Notes: generated by a model not told the origin, from the sequence alone. A stretch of DNA of 13,347 nucleotides from Ettlia oleoabundans (GCA_019693395.1 JAAMXP010000998.1:1-13347); one strand, 5' to 3'. Shown: positions 1 through 9,442, counted from the stretch's first letter. Numbers and translations are program-made.

Positions 1-32
1 CCCTCCTGCCTCCCCCATGCACGTGAGTGCAG

Positions 33-191
33 GAGTACATTCGCCGCCTGGAGCAGCAGTTGGGCAAGGCGCGCAGCGAGCTGGAGCGGCTGCAGCGTGA
101 CAACAAGACCCTGCAGCGCAAGGCGGTGGTGCTCAGCAAGCACTCCAGCTTCAGACGATGCGCAGCGGGGATGCTGGCAGAGCTGCAGCAG
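33..191 (+). other. Leucine-zipper exon of the bZIP gene
   Basis: This exon follows a TGCAG acceptor at 28-32 and ends at a GTGCGG donor at 192. It starts in phase 0 and encodes 53 residues. Hydrophobic residues alternate at a and d positions (I3, L6, L10, A13, L17, L20, N24, L27, L34). Charged Arg/Glu/Lys/Gln residues fill the other positions, so an amphipathic dimerising helix is likely. The first 32 bases of the window are read as the end of an intron. The CACGTG there (21-26) is probably chance. Confidence 0.8.
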
Positions 192-3100
192 GTGCGGTGG
201 CACCCACCGTTCCGGCTTGATCCGGTGTTAACTGCCACTGGACTGCAGGGGATGTGTGGCATGGCCCTTACGCCTCAGCTGTCCTGGGCTGTCCAGGCCA
301 GAGGTGGCGCCCCTGTACGAGTGCGCCCATAGTACGAGTGTTCCATCTGTGCTGTACATGTTTACTGCAGAGCATGATCCTTGGCGGCCAAATACAGAGC
401 ATGGGCTCCAGTCAGCGAGTGCTGGATGCCGCCGAGAAGGGGCTGCCAGAACCTCAGGTGCCACGCTATGCTGCGCTGTCCTGTGACGCGCTATGCTGCC
501 TTTCCGTGCTGCGCTGCTGCAGTGTTGCCTCTGTGCTGGCCGCGTTTTGATCATCCTGCAGTGTCGTGTGCGCTGTGGTACCGGCACACTGTACCCCTGT
601 GCCGCACCGTGCAAACTTTTTGAGCTGAGAAGCATGCCCTCAGGTGCTGGAGGTGCTGCGGAAGATGACGCGGGACGAGGCAGTACAACACTACAACAGG
701 TGAGGCGGTACAGCGGTGCACGAGATGGGTAGGCCGGCACTGCCCACCAACAAGCTGATGGGGCTGTGGCCCTTCATGATGGTTTGTGTTGTAAGGCTGG
801 GTGCAAAATTTTGGGTGTGGTAGCAGGGCCTTCATCGCATGCCGCTGCCCTTCCCCAGCATTGGGAAGTATAACTGAGCAAAAAGCAATATAACATACTG
901 ATAATCAACCGGAACATGAACATTCTGCACCCCTCGCACCCACCCACCACACCCCACCCCTCACACCCAATCCCCTGTGCAGCGTGTTGTCCAAGGCGCG
1001 GCATCTGCTGCAGCAGCTGGACCTTGGCCCAGACCCCGCCTCCTCTCAGCAGCAGCTAGACGACATCTTCACCCTCAGGGATAAGGGGGTGCGTGGGCAT
1101 AGTGGGTGGGGGGTTGTGGTATGGTGGTGGTGTGTGTCTGGGGTTGGGGGGTGGATCTTCCAAACTTTCGGAAATTGGTTGCCCCCCGACCCCCCCTGGG
1201 GCGGGGGGGGGGGGGGGCTCGCAACAGCGGGTCAATTGGCCAGGTGAGGATCAGTAGGTTGATTGCCTGAACACTGCTGCTGGCATTCCTGATTCCTGGT
1301 TGGGGCTTGCTTGCTTGTGTAAAACGATGCTCACTGTGCTTGCGGGCAAGCGCAGCACACTGGACTGCAACTCCTCTGTTCTTGTCAACAATGTCAACAT
1401 CATCCTTCACACCTTAAGCCGCTGTTGCACTGGCCAGCTGGTCCGCTCGCCCTTTCTTTTTCCCTTCCTGCTCCTGCCCGCCTGCTTGCTTTGGTGCGCG
1501 ATTCCTGCCCTGTCCTGCCCACCTGCCTCTTTGCCGGTGCCTCCTTGCCTGCCTGCCCCCCCATGCGCTTCCTGCCTGCTTAACCTCCCAGCCCTCACCG
1601 TGCTGCCCCATCTTCCGTCCTGCCCTCCCTGCCCGCAGAGCACCTTCGGCTACCTGCAAGTCGTCAACCCCCCCGTGTATGCGGAGCTGATGCAGGCTAA
1701 GCTGGACCCAGACAGCCCAGGTGAGGCCCAGGGGCCACAGACTGGATAGCCGCTTCAGCACCTCAAGCTAACAACATGAAGCTGTGGAGCGGGTCGGCGC
1801 CTGTGTGTGTGTTAGCTGTTTGTGCGTTTTAGCAGCAAGTGGGCAGGCCCAGGTGCTGGGCTGTTTGTGAGTGCAGCTGGACAGCAGTGGGCGCTACCAC
1901 CCTGATCCAAGGCTAACACTATGTGCTCGCCCTCTTCTGGTATACTTGCCCGCTCGCTGCCTGCCTATCTGCCGATCGCGGACCCACCAACACCAACACC
2001 AGCCCAAAAATCCAGCCTCTCTCCCCTGCCTCTTCATTTCCTCATCGGCCAACTCGCTCCTTCACAACGCATGCGCTCCGTTGCAGTCGACCGCGCCGAC
2101 CCCACCCACTGGCGCGCTGTGCTGGCTGCCATGGCTCTCAGTGAGGAGCAGGAGTCGCAACTCATACTGCTGCTGCAGTCATACCTCAAACAGGTGGGTG
2201 GATGGTGGTGGTGGTGGTGGTGTGGGAATGGATTGGCGGGGTTAGGGTGTGTTTGCTTAGCAAGTTTGTGCCAGCTGTATCCAGTGGAGTTGCGTGTGTG
2301 CGCGTGGGTGGGCCTGTTGGTGCCAATGGCGGTGGCAGCACCAGGCCGCAATGGCACACATGGCAGCAGCACCAGCAGCAGCAGATGCGTTATAAAGTTG
2401 CTATTGTTGCCGTGCATGCCTGCTGCTGGTTCGCAATTCATCTGTCTCCCCCAGCTCTAAAAACTTGAATTTGAACAAGCGCTGTCCATCTTTTGTGCAG
2501 ACTAGTTCCAGTTTTGTTCTCAGCCGCCTCATCCCTGCTGTGTCTCCTTTTTGCCCGCTGCCTTGTGCGCGCAGGCTGAGCAGATTGTGCAGCGCAAGAG
2601 CCAGGTCATGCAGCAGCTGGCGGACGAGGTGAGGCAGCCCGGCTGTGCTGTCCTGGTCAGTCAGTCACTGTTGCTGCTTGCGTTTTCGACTTGATGTGGG
2701 TTAAGCTTGCCATCAGTCAGGGCACGCTTTAACCTCACCCGTCCCATTGCTCCCGCTTTTCTCTTGCTATTCACCTGCCACCCCTTCCCCCTGCAGCTCT
2801 CCACCCTCCCACTAAATTGTCCCCTTACCCCCACCGTATGTTTTGTGTTTATGTTGTGTTTGTGATGCGTTGTGTTGGGTTTGCTAGTGTTGTGGTGAGG
2901 TTGAAAGCATGAGTGTTGTTTTTCCCATCCCCTGCAGCTCTCTCAAGACCTTTTGAGCCTGGAACTTAGCCAGGAGGGCAGCAGCGACTACAGCGAACTG
3001 GTTTCAGAGGAAGACAGCAGCGCAGCAGCCGGAGAGGGCGTAGCCGGCAACGGCAACGGCGCACCTGATGCCGACAGCAGCGGTGATGGCGGCGGCAGCA

Positions 3101-4047
3101 GCGTGCAGCGCCAGATCAGCGGCAGTCCTAAGGCACAGCAGGTGGAGTTGACTGTTGCAGTTACCAAGTTTGCTCTTGCCTGTTGGCTGCAAGGTATAAG
3201 GGTCATGCTCATTGACCTGTGCTGCATCAATTATTGGCTTGGCTTGATCTCGACTAGGCTTTGCTGCTGGCTTTGGGTTCTGGGATGGGTTGGACCTGCC
3301 CCGCCTGCCCTGCCCTGCCCAGCCCGCCTGCCTCCCCATCAACTGGTCTCTCGTTTTACGTCATCATGTGTTCTACTTCTCCACTTTGCCGAAGCTTCCA
3401 TGCTTATATAACGGCTCTTCTCGTTTTTTACTTTCTCCCCGCTTTGGCATAAATTGCCTCAGTGTTCTTCTTTCCTCCTGCTCTGTTGTGCATGTCCATT
3501 ACGCCCCCACTACTTGCTCATTTTGTTTTGTACTGCTCTTTTTCCTCCTGTCCTGCTGTGCACGCTATGCCATCAGGCCAAGGATGAGCTGGACCGACTT
3601 GTGCGGCTGGAGTACTGGCTCAGATTCGACTTCACGGGATGCGTGCGCAAGCTGCTGCCCGCCCAGCAACAGGTGCGTCCCCTGGCTGCGCTCTTAATAC
3701 CCATCCCCCCTCCTGCCCATCCCCCCTCCTGCATACATGTGTGGGCGCGGGCGCCTCCCGTGTTGTATTGTTTTGGTTTGCTTTGCTTCTTTTTTGCATT
3801 GCATGCATTGCAGACTTGTGCAAGGGTCATCCCTAGCCTGTTTCTATCTGGAACTATCTGGAGCACAAGCTTGCCAGACCTCCTTTGTGACACCCACTTC
3901 CTCCGGTCGTCGGCTGTGTGACCCTACATGCAGGCCTTGTGCATGGTGCACTCCTGGCCCTTCTATCCCGACTACCGCCAGCTGGAGGCGGCTATTAGGG
4001 AGAAGGCGGGGCCGCTGTGGGACCAGTTGGCGCGCAGCTCAGCCTAG
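33..4047 (+). CDS. bZIP transcription factor, 5'-partial (9 visible exons, C-terminal 325 aa)
   Basis: Exons: 33-191, 644-699, 983-1088, 1639-1720, 2087-2193, 2575-2628, 2938-3141, 3577-3672 and 3934-4047 (stop TAG). All eight introns are GT-AG and all phases agree, giving 325 residues. The first exon opens with EYIRRLEQQL, the usual junction of a bZIP basic region with its zipper. Heptad positions carry L, A, L, L, L (visible residues 6, 13, 20, 27, 34), with Asn at an inner a position (24), as is common in dimerising bZIPs. Residues about 140-188 look alpha-helical and may extend the coiled coil. Exon 7 (189-256) is Ser/Gly/acidic-rich, likely disordered and possibly activating. The last two exons form a hydrophobic, Trp-containing block (EYWLRF, HSWPFYP). 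The basic region lies upstream of the window, so DNA contact residues cannot be checked. No DOG1 domain was recognised. The family is fairly sure; target genes and role are unknown. Confidence 0.82.
1182..1217. repeat. Homopolymer C-run followed by 15-bp G-run in bZIP intron 3
   Basis: C-runs at 1182-1187 and 1190-1196 are followed by GGGG (1198-1201), C, and fifteen G at 1203-1217. On the transcript the halves could pair as a hairpin, or the G-run could take part in a quadruplex. Such a tract is error-prone in sequencing, so its length is uncertain. Confidence 0.85.
2203..2222 (+). repeat. (TGG)n microsatellite at the start of bZIP intron 5
   Basis: About six TGG units lie a few bases after the donor at 2194. 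This is a simple-sequence tract within an intron, with no coding role in the exon model. Confidence 0.8.
3701..3731 (+). repeat. Two-copy 16-bp tandem repeat in the last bZIP intron
   Basis: A 15-bp pyrimidine-rich block starting CCATCCCCCC occurs at 3701-3715 and again at 3717-3731. It lies about 30 bp after the donor at 3673. No function is suggested. Confidence 0.8.
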
Positions 4048-4338
4048 GGCTTTTCCCCCAGTCGGCAAGCTCAGAGCTGATGCCTGTGAGATGGGAATAG
4101 TTGGCCTAAGAGGTCATTGCATGAAAAAATGCTTGATTGGGACAGCCAAGCGCTGGGGGGTGGAGCTGGGAGCTCTGCGTTGCTCGGTTGGCACAGGAGG
4201 GTTACCTGTCCCTTTAGGGAGGCCAGCTGCTCTCATGGAACCATGAGTAGAGTGCAGCGGCAATGCCCGGCTGTTCACCAACTGGCTGCCCCCTTGTTGT
4301 CACATACCGTTGTCCACCTATGCCCAGTTCCGTTGTAA
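4048..4338 (+). promoter_or_regulatory. Likely 3' UTR of the bZIP gene, ending with TGTAA poly(A) signal
   Basis: There is no further credible exon after the TAG at 4045-4047. A TGTAA at 4334-4338 matches the poly(A) signal used by many green algae, which would make a 3' UTR of roughly 300 nt. The stretch has no obvious repeats. Cleavage would be expected some 10-20 bp downstream, but that is inferred. Confidence 0.5.
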
Positions 4339-4705
4339 TGCTGGTTATGCACCCATACCACCCGTGTACCCTTTACTTTTGAAAGCATCAATCGTTGCAT
4401 GAATCTCATTTGGTTTTCTGCCGGCGACTGTCCTTGCTGTCACGGTGCCACAGCAAACCTCAGTACTTGGTACTTGCTGGGCCTCTATTAATAAATACCG
4501 TACCCACAAAAGCGGCAGTCTGTGTTGTGCTGGTCCAACCCCATGTTGCAAGGCTGTGTCAATCTCTTGCCTGGTCGCCTGGCAGTTGAAGGGTAGGCAC
4601 ACCGAATGTCAGGTGCTCTTTCGTCAAGATGGAAAGCCAACATTAACAGCCGCCTCAGCAGTGCAAAAGCAGCAGAAGTAGTCTAAAGTGTCAGGCACGA
4701 CCAGC
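4339..4705. other. Intergenic stretch between convergent genes
   Basis: This stretch lies between the candidate poly(A) signals of the plus-strand bZIP gene and the minus-strand DnaJ gene. It holds only short frames without family resemblance or convincing splice structure. I see no RNA gene or repeat in it. Confidence 0.5.
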
Positions 4706-4927
4706 TTACAGGCACGAGAAGCGGCAAGCAACCCTAGCGAGAGCCAAGAACTGCGATGAAGGAAGGTGGAATGTTTGATGATCGATGTGTGAGCGCCAAA
4801 GCTACCAGCAGCTCAGCGCAATACAGCAGTGACCGCATGGGCACCTCGCTGCATCAACTGATTATTTGGCGAGAGAGCTCTGCTGCAGTATTGCGCTGCA
4901 TCGCACATCCCGCGTTCGCCTCGTCGG
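4706..4927 (-). promoter_or_regulatory. Likely 3' UTR of the DnaJ gene with TGTAA signal at its end
   Basis: On the minus strand, TGTAA is at 4706-4710 (TTACA on the plus strand), about 220 nt after the stop codon of the DnaJ-like gene. No coding signal was recognised between stop and motif. The motif is short, so its use as the real poly(A) signal is an inference. Confidence 0.5.
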
Positions 4928-7559
4928 CTATTGCGTTTTGCTCGCCGGACGACTGCCAAAGCGGCGGCTGAGCTCATCACACGACTTGAGCTCCATGCGC
5001 CTCGCCTCCTCCCGCTTACCATAATAATGGTAGCGTTGCTGCAGGCAGGCAGGCACGCAGGCGGGTGGGTGGGTGGACACGGGCAGGCATGCACGCAAGG
5101 GATGCCCCAGCATGCGTCTGGGCATGCAGGCATGCATTAGTGCGACCGCCAGTACAGGAGCCAGCAACACACAAGCCAGCGCCGCCTGACCTGCAGCATG
5201 CGCTCGTTGTAGCACTGCTGCTGGAGCGCGCCGCGGTACTCCGATTCTATCTGATGCTCCAGCCGCACCCTGCACGCAAGGTGCAAAGCAGAACAAAGCT
5301 TGCATTGGGTGGGTGGGTGGGTGGGTGGGGGGTTGGGGGCGCAGCTTGCACCAAGCCCCGCAGGCAATGGCAGCTGTTCATTGCATGCTGGACAAACCCC
5401 AGCCACCCGGCCACCCAGCCAGCCCTGCCATGTGAGGAGATCTGCTCACCTCTCTCTGCTGCCGGAAGGGTATTGTCTGCGCAGCTGCTGGGCATCCTTG
5501 ACGAAGAAGGGCACCTCGTAGGTGGACGTCGCAAACTGCTGGTTGTAATCCCCCGTGGGCTGCAGGCTGTAGAAGGGCTGGCTGCGGCTCGACAGGAAGG
5601 TGAAGAGCAGCAGAAGCAGCAGCGGTAGCAGCTGCACCAACTGCAGCAGCGGATTGGCGGCAGAGGCCTGCTGGCCGCCGCGGCCCGCCGCCTGCTGCTG
5701 CCGTGCGTGCGCATGGGCGTGGGCCTGCCGGAAGGGGGCGCCGCCAAAGCCGGTGGTGTACACCCTGCCTCCCATGAATGGATTGCCGCCAAAGAACCTG
5801 CAGGTGCACGGGCGCCAGCCATGGCAGAGACAGCTGCGCATTCAACATTCAACCAAGCTGTCCCCAGGCCCAAGCTGCCCAGGCAGCCCCCACAGACCCA
5901 CACGCGACTCCGCCCTTGCCAACCTGCATGAGCTGCCAGGCCCGTTTGCAGTTTCAGCAGGCGCAGCAGCCCTGACAGTCAGGCAGGCAAAAAACACGGG
6001 CCGGACGCCAACAAATGAGGGAGGAACGCAGCCTGATACATAGGCAGGCAAATAGGCAAATTCTCTACCCACATATTAAACAGCTCCTCAGGGTCAATCT
6101 CCCCCGCGCCACCGTAAAAGCCGCCGCCGCCCCTGCGCCCGCCGCTGCCTCCCAGCGCCGCTGCCCCCTCCTCTTGCCCGTATGCGTCGTAGTGCCGACG
6201 CTTCGCCGGGTCGCTGAGGCATGTGAAGGCTTTAGACACCGCTGCAGGAACAGCAGGAGCAGTGGGATGACGTTGGCATTGGGGCCAGCAGGGAGAATGG
6301 GAGAGTCAACAGCAAAGGTAGCACACCAAACTTGCTGCTTGGGCATCGATGAGCATTGCAGGCACCATTTCCTTACAACTTGAACACGCAGGTGCATTTA
6401 AATGTGCCGCTACACTATCGGTATAGAAAGCCTGTTTCTGTATGATCTCACCCTTGAATGCCTCATCTGCTCCCCGAGCCTTGTTCTTGTCGGGGTGCAG
6501 CTTGAGGGCGAGGCGGCGGTACGCTTTCTTGATGTCCTCGTCTGAGGCGGTACGCTCCACCTGCAGAACCTTGTAGTAGTCGCCTGCGGAGCGGATGGCC
6601 TTCACTAGCTCCCGCTGTTCTGGGGTGGCCTGCAGAGGAGTCCAGCAACGAAAGGGAGGGACGCCTTACAGGGAAGTTCAGCTGGAGGCTGGGCAATGGA
6701 GGCTTCGCTAAGTTTGGATCAGCTGGTTGGCTGAACATGTTACCGGCCTGAAATCGATTGCCGGTGCGGAATGGCAGGCGAAGTTGCCAGCAAGGCCTTG
6801 CCATGGCAGCATCAGACAACTTCCATGGTTAGGTATGCAAGCAGCAATGGCAGCAACACAACGGCCCGGCCGACCGGCCCAACATGGACTCACTCTATGC
6901 TGACATGGCAAGCAAGCAGTGCCACAAGGCATCAGCCTTCCCACCCCAGCACAGTACATACCTTGTGATCCTCGTCCGGAGGTTCTTGCCTACTGCTGCT
7001 GGCCCCTGCTGCTGTTGCATGTCGCTGCCGCAGGTTGGGCCCGCCCCCCATACCCGATGGGCCGCCACGGCTATGGTGCTGGCCATTGGCTGCTGCTGCT
7101 CTGCCGTTGCTGCCACTGTCGGCAGGCCCATTACTGCTGCTGGGCGCTGCACCTGCCGCTCGTTTTACACGTGCCAAAAGCAGACGGGCCTGCAGTTTGG
7201 GGATCAACGGCGGACGGAAGGGCGAGCGCCAACTGGGCAGCAGCAGCGTGGGAGGTAATGGGTGAATGCAAGCGGCTGGTCGGGGTGGGCTATTTCCGTT
7301 GATCACACATTTAAGCAAGTTGAGAGAAGTTGCCGGCAAAAGACGCCGTGCAGAGCAGGCGAGCGTAGGAGACCAGGGATGCGCGTGGCAGAAGCACGGC
7401 TCTTTTTCCTGCAAGTGCCAGAATTCTCACCTCATCGTTTGGAAATAGTTTGTGTGCCTTAAGCGCGAAGCGCTCAGCCTTTGCAACATCCCCTGCCTGC
7501 AGAGCTGCTTGGGACACCTCTATACAACGCTGAGCCTGCTCACGATTGGCAACATCCAT
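4928..7559 (-). CDS. DNAJB12/DNAJB14-like membrane J-domain protein (7 exons, about 413 aa)
   Basis: Exons in transcript order: 7559-7431, 7189-6962, 6629-6452, 6241-6073, 5797-5450, 5269-5191, 5038-4928 (stop TAG). All six introns are GT-AG in matching phase. The start at 7559 ([20 protein letters not shown]) matches the N-terminal helix typical of animal and plant DNAJB12-like proteins. Next come a low-complexity linker (about 50-120) and a J domain (about 136-200) with intact HPD at 164-166. A Gly/Phe stretch beginning FNMFFGGNPF follows. A Leu-rich membrane segment (about 285-303) precedes a DUF1977-like region ending in [12 protein letters not shown] and [10 protein letters not shown]. 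Relatives are ER-membrane Hsp40s with a cytosolic J domain that recruits Hsp70 for membrane-protein quality control and ERAD. Length and domain order fit the family (human DNAJB12 is about 375 aa). ER location is inferred by homology. The gene appears intact. Confidence 0.93.
5307..5338. repeat. (GGGT)n tract in DnaJ intron 5, quadruplex-prone on the plus strand
   Basis: Six GGGT-like units from 5307 run into GGGGGG, TT and GGGGG. The tract lies in intron 5270-5449 of the minus-strand DnaJ gene, so the transcript carries the C-rich complement upstream of the acceptor at 5270. A similar shorter GGGT tract lies at about 5063-5076 in intron 5039-5190. Confidence 0.85.
5450..5797 (-). other. Exon carrying Gly/Phe region, membrane segment and start of DUF1977
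   Basis: This 348-nt exon completes a split Met codon (at|g) and begins [10 protein letters not shown], the expected continuation of FNM in DNAJB12-type proteins. A His/Ala/Gln/Gly-rich stretch follows. Then comes a hydrophobic run of about 19 residues ([20 protein letters not shown]), the only membrane span. YEVPFFVKD follows it and resembles the conserved start of DUF1977. Confidence 0.85.
6452..6629 (-). other. J-domain exon with HPD motif
   Basis: This 178-nt exon encodes most of the J domain: [20 protein letters not shown] (helices I-II), [14 protein letters not shown] with HPD encoded at 6497-6489, and the start of helix III. The domain is completed by the next exon ([19 protein letters not shown]). 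The Ala codon is split across intron 6242-6451 (g|cg), which supports both splice sites. The intact HPD indicates a functional Hsp70 ATPase-stimulating J domain. Confidence 0.92.
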
Positions 7560-8020
7560 TTGGTTTCAGCCTGGGGCGCCGATCTCCTGAGGGCGCCTCA
7601 CCAAAACAAGAGTCAGAAGCAGTGGTCGCTGACCACAACGCTGCGATTAATATTGCAGGCGATAATCCATTGGCGGAAGAGGTGGGGAGGCAGTGGGTGG
7701 GAGGGACGCCAGGTCAGCCCGCCCGCCTGGCAGGGACCAGCCGAGCGGCAAGGCGGCGTGTGACGCCGGCGGCTGCTGTTCAACGCTTCTTGCCACGACA
7801 GACAAGTCATGCAGCTCTGTTTCGGCGTGGACCGACGTCATATGTTTGCAGGATAACAGCATTAATGTAAATGTAACAATGCAGCATCGCTGCCAGCAAC
7901 CGGAAATGCGACGGTGCAAGCCGCCGCACATTGCTGTTGCAGTGCGCATGGCCTTATCTCCATTTGGCCCCGAGCAAAGTCCGTGACGCTATCATATCGA
8001 TGGAACAATGTACATGCCAG
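7560..8020 (-). promoter_or_regulatory. 5' flank of the DnaJ gene (promoter and 5' UTR expected)
   Basis: This 460-bp stretch lies between the DnaJ start codon and the candidate poly(A) signal of the next minus-strand gene. No convincing coding exon was found. It should contain the DnaJ promoter and leader. I cannot point to a firm TATA box or transcription start. Confidence 0.45.
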
Positions 8021-8133
8021 TTACAGCAGAGCAAGCACATCTCAAAGAAATCAGCAACGCTTGAAGTGTGGTCTTTAAAATCCCTGCCGCTCAGAGGCCA
8101 GGCATTCAGGGCAAGCTGCACATCTGCAACACT
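8021..8133 (-). promoter_or_regulatory. Likely 3' UTR of the small membrane-protein gene with TGTAA signal
   Basis: A minus-strand TGTAA (TTACA at 8021-8025 on the plus strand) is about 110 nt beyond the stop codon at 8134-8136. That is a plausible spacing for an algal poly(A) signal. No other element was seen here. Confidence 0.5.
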
Positions 8134-8897
8134 TTAAGAGCGGCTCTTGCCTTCGTCTTCTTCCTGGCCATCATCTGCTGAGAACTGCTGCTCCAGGGAT
8201 TGCCGCGCTGCCAGCAGTTCGTTGCGGCGCTCATACCTCCGCTGCTCTGCCAGGCCTTTCAACCACTGCCTGCAGCAAATCCCAGCAGACACAGCCAGTT
8301 TGTCGCGAGCAGAGCTTATTACCAGAGTCACTTGGCAAGTGACGGACAAGGGATCAGGTTGCCATTGATTGGGATATCCAAACCACCATTCACAAACAAC
8401 AATTTACAACTGGAAGCACCACCCACCCCAGGAACCGCTCCAACCCCAGGATCCGGTTGGTGGAAAGTGCCAGCAGTAGCAATAGCACCAACAGGGAAGA
8501 GGCAATCGCCGTGCCATCCACGTTGATTATGCCGCCGCCACTGAATGCTGCCGGCTGCTGCGCCAGTGCTGCCGCCACGTCGCTGGCGGCTTTATCAGGC
8601 TCCGCCAGCGATTGCAGCACACCCAGGTTGCTTGAGGTGGCGGCAGCGAATGTATGCCCTAAAGAAGCTGCCACGATGCAGCTCAGACTCTGCATGAGTA
8701 TATCGAGGGATGGGAATTAAGGCCGCACAGGCGGCACGCGGCCCGCTCCTCCTGGCCGCACAGGCGAAGGTGCTGAACTGGAACACGGTGAGCGCATGCC
8801 TCCTACTCACATGTTTTCTGTCCCTACCGACGGCACGACGAGGCCTCTGGTTGCGCGTGCAAGCTGCAGAAGACGCGGGCTGGAGAGCGCAGACCAT
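8134..8897 (-). CDS. Unrecognised small membrane protein, possibly plastid-targeted (3 exons, about 161 aa)
   Basis: Proposed exons: 8897-8811, 8689-8427, 8269-8134 (stop TAA). Introns are 8690-8810 (GTGAGT donor, ATGCAG acceptor) and 8270-8426 (GTGGGT donor, TGCAG acceptor), and phases match at both. The N-terminus (MVCALQPASSAACTRNQRPR) is rich in Ala, Ser and Arg without acidic residues, like a chloroplast or mitochondrial transit peptide. An Ala-rich stretch (about 30-80) is followed by one hydrophobic segment (about 89-106, SSLLVLLLLLALS). Next is a basic amphipathic helix (QWLKGLAEQRRYERRNELLA), then an acidic tail ending EEDEGKSRS. I do not recognise the family and give no function. 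An alternative start is the in-frame ATG at 8695, which would drop exon 1. The last two exons are more certain than the first. Confidence 0.6.
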
Positions 8898-9442
8898 ACA
8901 GTATGACAACACACTGTCCTAACTTGGGTGCCCGTGATCGGTCAAAGCGAAGGCTGATCAACTTGTTGAGCCCAGCGGGAAGCCGGGGCTTGGACTTCCA
9001 TTTCCTTGGCTGCCATTACAGGTCAGCGGCTGCTGCCCGCTGAGGCGCCGACCTGATGTCATCACTTCGCCACACACAAAGCACATTGTTCGCAAGCATA
9101 CGTTAAAACCGCCAACAGCTGGCTGAGGCACGTAATAATGATTCATCCACCTGACATTTGCCAGGTCGCACATCGCTGACAAAGTCAGCCAACCAACCCA
9201 TGCCTCGGCTTATGCAGCTCCTGCGCTCAACCCCGTTCTGTGCCGCCCAATGCAAGCAAAGGGGTGTTGGTATGATTTGTAAACTGTGCCTTGGTATAGG
9301 CGCCAGTACAACTGTGACTACAGTCCGGGTGCAGCTAGCATTGCAAGCAGCAATAGCTGCTCCTCGCCCAATGCAGGTCTGGAAGGCAGCTGGCAGGAGT
9401 GCAGACCCGTCGCAATCTGTGGATTACTCTTTAACGCTTTTG
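8898..9442 (-). other. Intergenic stretch, 5' flank of the small membrane-protein gene
   Basis: The stretch between the start codon of the small gene and the candidate poly(A) signal of urea carboxylase has short frames on both strands. None has a recognisable domain or exon-intron consistency. It presumably includes the small gene's promoter. A second TTACA at 9016-9020 could serve as a late poly(A) signal for the upstream gene. Confidence 0.4.

Noticed and set aside
21..26. CACGTG (G-box) at the window start
   Set aside because: It sits in what appears to be an intron end just before the zipper exon. A single 6-bp match there has no promoter context.
228..740. 170-codon minus-strand frame over bZIP intron 1
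   Set aside because: It contains Cys/Ser/His-rich random-looking sequence, has no domain and is antisense to the bZIP exon at 644-699.
1874..1916. Possible extra bZIP exon after GTGAGTGCAG near 1874
   Set aside because: It is followed by an in-frame or near stop (CTAACA region) and has no good donor. Exon 4 to exon 5 joins in phase without it.
3454..3921. 155-codon plus-strand frame around 3577-3672
   Set aside because: It is in frame with bZIP exon 8 but reads through both flanking introns. The true exon edges have good acceptor and donor motifs, and the intronic part looks like low-complexity sequence.
5065..5628. 187-codon open frame on the plus strand across the DnaJ 3' exons
   Set aside because: It runs antisense to three well-supported DnaJ exons and reads simple GGGT and CAG repeats. 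It has no recognisable domain and no splice support.
5247..5903. 218-codon minus-strand frame overlapping the DnaJ membrane exon
   Set aside because: It is a shifted frame of the exon at 5450-5797 and of the flanking introns. The other frame gives a clear J-protein continuation with matching phases.
7866..7876. Two overlapping plus-strand TGTAA motifs
   Set aside because: There is no plus-strand gene ending nearby, so they are unlikely to be used as poly(A) signals.
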